From positions 89,152,245-89,216,244 of the forward strand of contig NC_134461.1 of the NCBI RefSeq assembly GCF_047948215.1: DNA of 64,000 bases, given 5' to 3'. Below are positions 58,350-64,000 of the stretch, in pieces. The notes under the pieces are model-generated. The model was not told the DNA's origin, did not search any database, and was given only the letters and a program-made list of their open reading frames with translations. This DNA comes from Lycorma delicatula (lineage: Eukaryota; Arthropoda; Insecta; Hemiptera; Fulgoridae). Each line of letters starts with the position of its first letter. Within the stretch, counting starts at the first letter, position 1. The position numbers and the translations under genes were made by a program.

Positions 58350-60930
58350 ACCTACAGTTATAGGACTTTCAACTGTGTTGTTAGCTTTTTTTAATGGATA
58401 AAGTTTTCTTAAAATGTTAAACATTGAAGATACATAACATTATTTTTTATATGATTCGCCCATTTTTAGGAAATTTTGAATTAACTTAAATAATAGAAGA
58501 TTAGAAAATTTCTCTTTTGTACTCCACTGAAAAATTACTTCTTTACTTAAATTAATTAATTGTACATTTTTTTATTAAATGAAAATTAAAAAATATAAGT
58601 GCCTTTAGATGTGTTAAAGTTCTGAAATATTTACCCACATATATGTATAAGTAGAATTAAACAAAACACATAACGGTTTGAAGAGTAATTATTAGAATTA
58701 AATATAATAAATTTTGTGAATTAAAAATTATTTCTTAAAACAGTATTTAATTAAAAAATGTTTAGAGAAAATAAATATACTTACTGCATAATTTACAAAA
58801 CTTAATAATTAAAAACGTATCAGAAAAAAATATTTAAAAAATTTGTAATAAAATGAATTGCTTATATGTTAATTATTAAAATGTAATTGTTAGATTTTTT
58901 TCTGTCAATGAGAAACAGACAACTGGTAATACCGTTTAATACAAGTATTTAAAAGGATATCTTATCGATTCAGAATGATATCCTTCATTATATTTATGCG
59001 AGAAAAGCTCCTTTACTTTATAAATAAACTAAATATTTAAAGTGACTAAATATTGTTTTTGTTGAAATTTTAGACTGCTTTCTTTTCTAATCACATTATT
59101 TAAATTAAAATGATAACGATTAATAATAACAAACTTTGATAAAGTTCTATTCATTCCCCTTACTAATAAAAGTTACTAAATTTATTTTACTTATTTATTT
59201 TGATGTTATGTTTTCATAGGATAGATTGTGATAAAAATTGAAAACTCTTCAGAAATAATCAGCAAAATAATATTTAATTGTATTCTGCTACGACAATGTA
59301 CATCATTAATTTATTTTTTAATTAATATGTTCAGTAATTGTGTGTAATATATATTGAAGCTAAATATATGCGTGCAGTGTATAAGTAATATACGTGTACG
59401 CACGAATGCACTCATGAACATTAGTAATTGAGTAGAAATATTAATGATACAAATTATTATCCCTGTTATTTCTGTTTTCCGCAGAATTATTTTGATAGTT
59501 GACGTTTTAAAAATTATATGTTATAACACACGTATAATTTAATTATATTTGAAACGGTATTTACAGTTACACAACAGTATAAAAATAGCTACAGAATGTC
59601 AATCAGCAAACCAATTTGTGTTTTATTTCACTTATTTATTCTCTAAATACTATTTAAATTGTTTATTTATTATAATGAAATAAACTAGAAACTTTTTAAT
59701 GCCCAATTATAGACTGAAGTTAGAATAATTTTCTATCAAGAATTAATTTCCGTAAGACCAATTAATTTTTTTTAAATTCTGTTTCTATTTTTTTTTTCTT
59801 TATTTTACATGTTATTTTCTTCTGAGAGGAAATAGTCTACTATTAATCTATTTTTCTTAAAATAGTCTATTTTTCCAGATAGAATTACATTCGTCGGCTT
59901 TATACTACTTGTTCTGACATCTTTTATTGTTTTAACAAGTTTAATATCACAGCTAATTCCGTTTGGTATTTTTTAAAAACTGTAATGTATATTACGTAGC
60001 TAGTGAAAGAACAAAGTGAAAGTGTTATTCAAAGAGCTGAATGTTATTTCCTTCTCAATATCATGCTGATATCTCTAAAATTAGACTTATGTCCAATGAA
60101 GAAGTCGAAAGGAAACCACACTTCGCTTCTTATTTTCTGAATAAACAAACTTGGCGTTTCCTAAGAATGCATATCCTGCTATAGCATATTTTTGAATATT
60201 TGTTATTGGTTTCCGATTAATTTTTATTTTCCATTTTGCCGTTTTAACGCTTAAATTATTTAGAAATAAATATTTCTTTAATAGAATAGGATATTTAAAT
60301 AGCGTAAGAAATAAAAATATATAAACCAATTTTTTCCTGTTACTTAATATTTATTTTTTGTTAATTTACACTTATATTAAAAAAAGATACATAATAAATG
60401 AAATTAATAAAATGTAGATTAATAAATATTATTTATACTTTACCAATGATTTTGATGTTCCGTAATGGTTGAAAAATAAACGGTTGTTTTACTTTATCTC
60501 TAAATTTAATCCTGTCGAGTAATGCGATTTCAATCCATTTCAGAAGTTAAAATTAAAAGAAATATTTTATTGTAATTTTTTCTACCATATTTTGTGCACA
60601 AAAAACGTAGAAAAACATTTTTTTAAATATGCTCTATCAACGACTGCTTACAAACTAATAATTTCATTATGGAAGGTTTTCCACAACAGGACACCTTTAT
60701 AATTTAAGTTATTACGTGATATTTATAAATTTTGAAAACTAATTCCATTAATAAAATAAAATAGGATAGTTTGAAAGAAAATAGATCGGCGAGTAAAATA
60801 AACCACTAATGATTTTTACAATTATTTTGGAACGAATTGTTACTGATATTTTTAATTTATTGCTTAGGTAAAATTATTGTTTATTTTTAAATAATTTTTA
60901 AAGATACAACGTGACTAGAAAAGTATTTTT
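58350..60930. other. No gene recognised
   Basis: AT-rich sequence lacking recognisable coding or mobile-element signals. The 80-codon minus-strand frame 60087-60329 shows no motif. Confidence 0.4.
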
Positions 60931-61591
60931 ACTTCCTTGTTCGTAGTAAAAGTTTTGTCATCACGAAAATTTTCGGTTATCAGATTTCAACGGAAATATC
61001 CACTTTGAACACCCCTGAATTCATTTTGACTAGTTTTGGCGTGATGTCTGTACGTATGAATATATATATCTATCTCGCATACCCGTTTGCATAACTCAAA
61101 AACGATTGGCCGTAGTATGTGGAAATTTTGGATTTAGGACTGTTATAACATCTAGTTGTGCACCTCCCCTTTTGATCGCAATCGACTGAACCAAAAGTCT
61201 CCAAAATAGCCCAAAATCCAAAAGAAATTGGATTTTGGACTTTTTATTAAATGCAATAATTACCCCTCATTGAGAGCTTTTCAACGATATATCATAAGTG
61301 GTATTTATTTTCATTGGTTCAAGAGTTATAGCCAAATAAAACTTTAATTAATAAAATATTTGGATCTTACAAGGAAAGGCACATCGGTTCGAATCAGACT
61401 TCATCTCCTTTTCTTTTTTATTTAAATATATTGATTTATTAATAATTATTAGACCGTGATTGTAAAAAGGTTTTTATAATAAATAATTATTTTATAATAA
61501 CAATAAAAAATTAAAAAAAAGTATAAGTGAAATAAAATTTTATGTACTTCTAAAAATGTATATATGTAATTTAACAGGCGTACGAGAAAGT
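60931..61591 (-). mobile_element. MITE-C, reversed copy
   Basis: 661 bp; the plus strand starts ACTTCCTTGTTCGTAG (the hairpin end) and ends CGTACGAGAAAGT. Body landmarks are in reverse order (AATTTTCGGTTATCAGATTT, ATTTTGACTAGTTTTGGCGT, TTGAGAGCTTTTCAA). It is more diverged than the other full copies, lies just downstream of an EcKL pseudogene, and is the only full-length copy in this orientation. Confidence 0.9.
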
Positions 61592-61775
61592 CATGTGGTA
61601 TTCACAACAAATTTTTTTTAATACCATTTTAAAAACATATGTAATAATAGTAAGAAGAATTTGACACTGGCACAAGCGGCTGAAAGTCGGAGCGTTATCA
61701 AATATATTTACATATGGAAATTATTCATTTATTTATTTTCCAGATTATTCTTAGTACGTAAAATGAATTTTAATT

Positions 61776-62953
61776 TTAATTTAGATACCATCCATTTCTG
61801 TAAAATTCTTCTGATAGTTTCTTAAATATATTTACATAATTTTTGTTTTTGTAATAACTTCCCATTGAACTATTTATCTTAGTATCTTTGAAATCTTCAA
61901 CGGAGATTTCTCTCATTTCGAGAATCTCACCATTATTTGGATCTACTAGTAATAAAAATAGGACACAATTACTGTGAAATGTACCGTAAAAAAACACGTT
62001 CTTCGATCGCCTTAATTAATAGTTTTTTATCGAGTCATTTTTCACTTTGAAATATTTTAAGATATGAATTTAATTTTTCTAGAAAAATATTTTAAAGTCC
62101 ATCATAATTTTCTTCTCTTATGTTTTCCTCAGTACTTTCATAAACAAAATATATTATGTCAAATGCAGGATATTTAGCTTATATCTTGGTGATTGAAGAT
62201 CAATAGGTATAACGTGAACTGTCTAAATATCACCGTGCATTAAATTAACCTTCTTCAGGTTTAAACATTTCTACAGAAATATCCTGTAATTTTTTCCTGT
62301 ATTTCAGTACCGATTCAGCATATTTTTTTTATATCGGGCTGATTCTCACAATCATCAGCAGCGGATTTAATAGACATTTCTAGAAATTCTTTCATTTCTT
62401 CTCGAAAAACGTTTTCTTTTTCTACTCCTTTTATCAATTCAGGTTCCACATCATATAACCTTACTGAAGCTGTGTGGAATTTAGCCAAAGCTGATGAAGT
62501 CAAAATTTAATTGTTTTATTTTATCACCTAATACGTAACTTTTCGCTGTTAAATATTCCAAAATATTTTCTCAAAAGTATCTTTTTTTGTTGATAAAACG
62601 AATTTGCTGATAGATTTTCTTATTTGTGACCAAACGGGTTTAAATTTCGGTATTAGCTTACTGTAAATCATAAATTCAGTTTTGTATAACCCAACATTTG
62701 AAATTAACTCCTGCAATCCACCCTAAAATCTGGTGATTTAATAATTAATGAGATAATATTTAAATCGTTTTCATCTTTTATTTTGTAGTTTATTTTCATT
62801 TTGAATATCAAGCAATTATAGTTATTACCTTTAGCTACCGGCATATTTATTTTCATTGAAATAATATTTGACGTACTTTTATCATGCTGTAATGCAGTTT
62901 TTATGTAATCTTTTGTTAACAAAGTCGGTCTCATTCCTCCATCCATTTTCTTC
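61776..62953 (-). pseudogene. EcKinase-like pseudogene
   Basis: Three open pieces align in order with the intact neighbours. 62704-62946 is the N-terminus (LLTKDYIKTALQHDKSTSNI, then MKINMPVAKGNNYNC). 62315-62503 is the middle (ALAKFHTASVRLYDVEPELI...). 61776-61997 is the C-terminus (YKNKNYVNIFKKL..EFYRNGWYLN). The catalytic region between them (about 62190-62260) still shows MHGD, but a stop follows and the frame shifts; the IDFQ box is damaged. A splice acceptor (TTTTTTATTCTAG) precedes GAAGAAAATGG at 62953, as in the intact genes. At least three frameshifts make it inactive. Decay is milder than at 1522-2523, so loss was more recent. Confidence 0.88.
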
Positions 62954-62955
62954 CT
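62954..62955 (-). other. Predicted 3' splice site of EcKL pseudogene
   Basis: The minus strand reads AATTATTTTTTTATTCTAG followed by GAAGAAAATGG, conserving the 5' intron layout of the intact genes. Confidence 0.6.
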
Positions 62956-63300
62956 AGAATAAAAAAATAATTTAATGTTAAAAAAATGGATAAATTTTTT
63001 ATTATTTATTTTATACTAAAATGCAATATACTCGTACATATATATTTAATATATAAATATTGAACGAATAAAAATGTGTAAGATACATAAATGTATATAG
63101 TAAATATTGTATATATTGTAGTATATTCTATGGATTAGCTACGAGTGATGAAAAAAATATGTTTTAATTTATTTTGTATGTTTGAAATTAAAAAAAAAAA
63201 CAATTTACTGATGTTTTAAAAATATGTATTCATTATTAATAATATTACTAATTAATATTATTATTTATTAATACGTATCAGTGATGAAATTCTTTTTTCT
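62956..63300. other. No gene seen
   Basis: AT-rich sequence upstream of the EcKL pseudogene. No exon was recognised. Confidence 0.4.
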
Positions 63301-63580
63301 TTCTTTTTCCTGTTTAGCGTCCGGGAATTACTGTACAGGTACTATTTCAGAGGATATGTACGAGTGTAAGTGAAGTGTAATCTTGTAAAGTCTCAGTTCG
63401 ACCATTCCTGAGATGTGTGGTTAATTGAAACCAAACCACCAAAGAACACCAATATCCACGATCTAGTATTCAAATCCGTATAGAAATAACTGCCTTTATT
63501 AGGACTTGAACGCTGGAACTCACGACTTCCAAATCAGCTGATTTGGGAAGACGCGTTCACCACAAGACCAACCCGGTGGA
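63301..63580 (-). mobile_element. SINE-A, near full length
   Basis: On the minus strand the copy reads CCACCGGGTTGGTCTTGTGG (A-box region) followed by TGAACGCGTCTTCCC, CAAATCAGCTGATTTGGAAG, the B-box region GTTCAAGTCC, and a body ending GGACGCTAAACAGGAAAAAG. Target-site duplications were not clear by eye. Confidence 0.88.
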
Positions 63581-63825
63581 TTAATTTCACCCTCCCTGGG
63601 CGATATTTTATTTATTTAAAAAAAAATAAAAATACCACATTAGCGTTTATAGTAGGAACTTATTAGTGGTTTTTTTCTACATATCACATTTAAGATGCAT
63701 TTTTGGAAAAATAATGAATGAAGACGTAATATTTTAATCATAGCTCTCAGAATTTAATATTTTTAAATTTCAGATATTAGTTCTTGGTTTATCTAATTTG
63801 CTACAAGTTAGTGAAGGTTTACAAA
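63581..63825. other. Possible 5' region of the gene at the right edge
   Basis: AT-rich with TTTTTAAATTTCAG ending at 63773, a plausible 3' splice site about 50 bases before an open frame. Confidence 0.35.
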
Positions 63826-64000
63826 ATGAGATTGAAATGCTGCCATAACTTGCTTCAGAAAAAAATATCGAGTAAAACTACGCAAACGCAAGTAAATGAA
63901 ATTGGTATTAAGACTGATATTGGCTGGCAGAACTATTATGGAAAGATTATAAAAAAAAAGAAAAACCCCTTATCGGAAGATTTATCAAAGTTAAATTATA
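63826..64000 (+). CDS. Possible first coding exon, cut by the window edge
   Basis: From the ATG at 63826 the frame stays open for 58 codons to the end of the window. An in-frame stop lies just upstream (63778-63780), so the ATG is a natural start, and a plausible splice acceptor ends at 63773. The translation begins MRLKCCHNLLQKKISS and contains TDIGWQNYYGKI followed by a lysine-rich stretch. The composition (Cys, Trp, Gln, Gly) is less AT-driven than that of random frames here. No family is recognised and there is no signal peptide. It could be chance, or the first exon of an unknown gene running right. Confidence 0.35.
   Translation, partial: MRLKCCHNLLQKKISSKTTQTQVNEIGIKTDIGWQNYYGKIIKKKKNPLSEDLSKLNY

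Noticed and set aside
1..64000. CRISPR arrays, bacterial operons, phage or plasmid features
   Set aside because: No regularly spaced repeats with unique spacers, no ribosome binding sites, and all recognisable genes are eukaryotic.

Overview
The window looks like an AT-rich, repeat-dense insect nuclear contig. The strongest evidence is a set of genes of the EcKinase-like family (EcKL/CHK kinase-like, Pfam EcKL/DUF227), which is expanded in arthropods. Decayed jockey/CR1-like and RTE/L1-like LINEs, BEL/Pao, mariner and hAT elements, and tRNA-derived SINEs support this. Order and species cannot be fixed from the sequence; a hemipteran is my guess only. There is no operon structure, rRNA or convincing functional tRNA gene.

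Genes. Five EcKL loci lie on the minus strand. Two look intact with a start codon (3953-5179 and 8923-10188). One has an intact kinase exon but no local ATG (50636-51875). Two are pseudogenes (1522-2523, split by a SINE and another repeat; 61776-62946, frameshifted). An orphan N-terminal fragment lies at about 3700-3800. At four loci a 3' splice site (pyrimidine-rich tract plus AG) sits a few bases before the coding start, so each kinase appears to be one large exon behind a 5' intron. Together they look like a birth-and-death tandem array of small-molecule kinases; known family members phosphorylate ecdysteroids or detoxification products. A short ORF at the right edge (63826-64000, plus strand) is open to the window end and may be the first exon of another gene.

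Layout. 1-10.2 kb: left part of the EcKL array. 10.5-16 kb: SINE-B, mariner and hAT transposase remnants. 16-20.5 kb: low-complexity AT-rich DNA. 20.5-24 kb: a 1716-bp segment present twice in direct orientation with a 30-bp spacer, carrying two inverted-repeat elements per copy. 24.9-26 kb: jockey/CR1-like LINE remnant. 27.3 kb: SINE-A with perfect target-site duplications. 28-32 kb: a 92-bp inverted repeat, a 48-bp palindrome, and an RTE/L1-like LINE with a SINE-A inside it. 32-37 kb: BEL/Pao graveyard. 37.5-38.3 kb: diverged tandem repeats. 38-46 kb: non-autonomous elements and a second mariner. 50.6-51.9 kb: third EcKL exon. 52-61.6 kb: more repeats and microsatellites. 61.8-63 kb: EcKL pseudogene.

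I labelled the repeat families for this report. SINE-A and SINE-B are tRNA-derived SINEs. MITE-C is a roughly 660-690 bp element with terminal ACTTCCTTGTACG inverted repeats. Repeat D is a dispersed repeat at 44.9 and 57.6 kb. R1 is a roughly 170-bp repeat at 2.1 and 32.0 kb. I found no convincing undescribed functional system. The most informative features are the EcKL array with its 5' intron pattern, the large direct duplication, and the layered transposon insertions.
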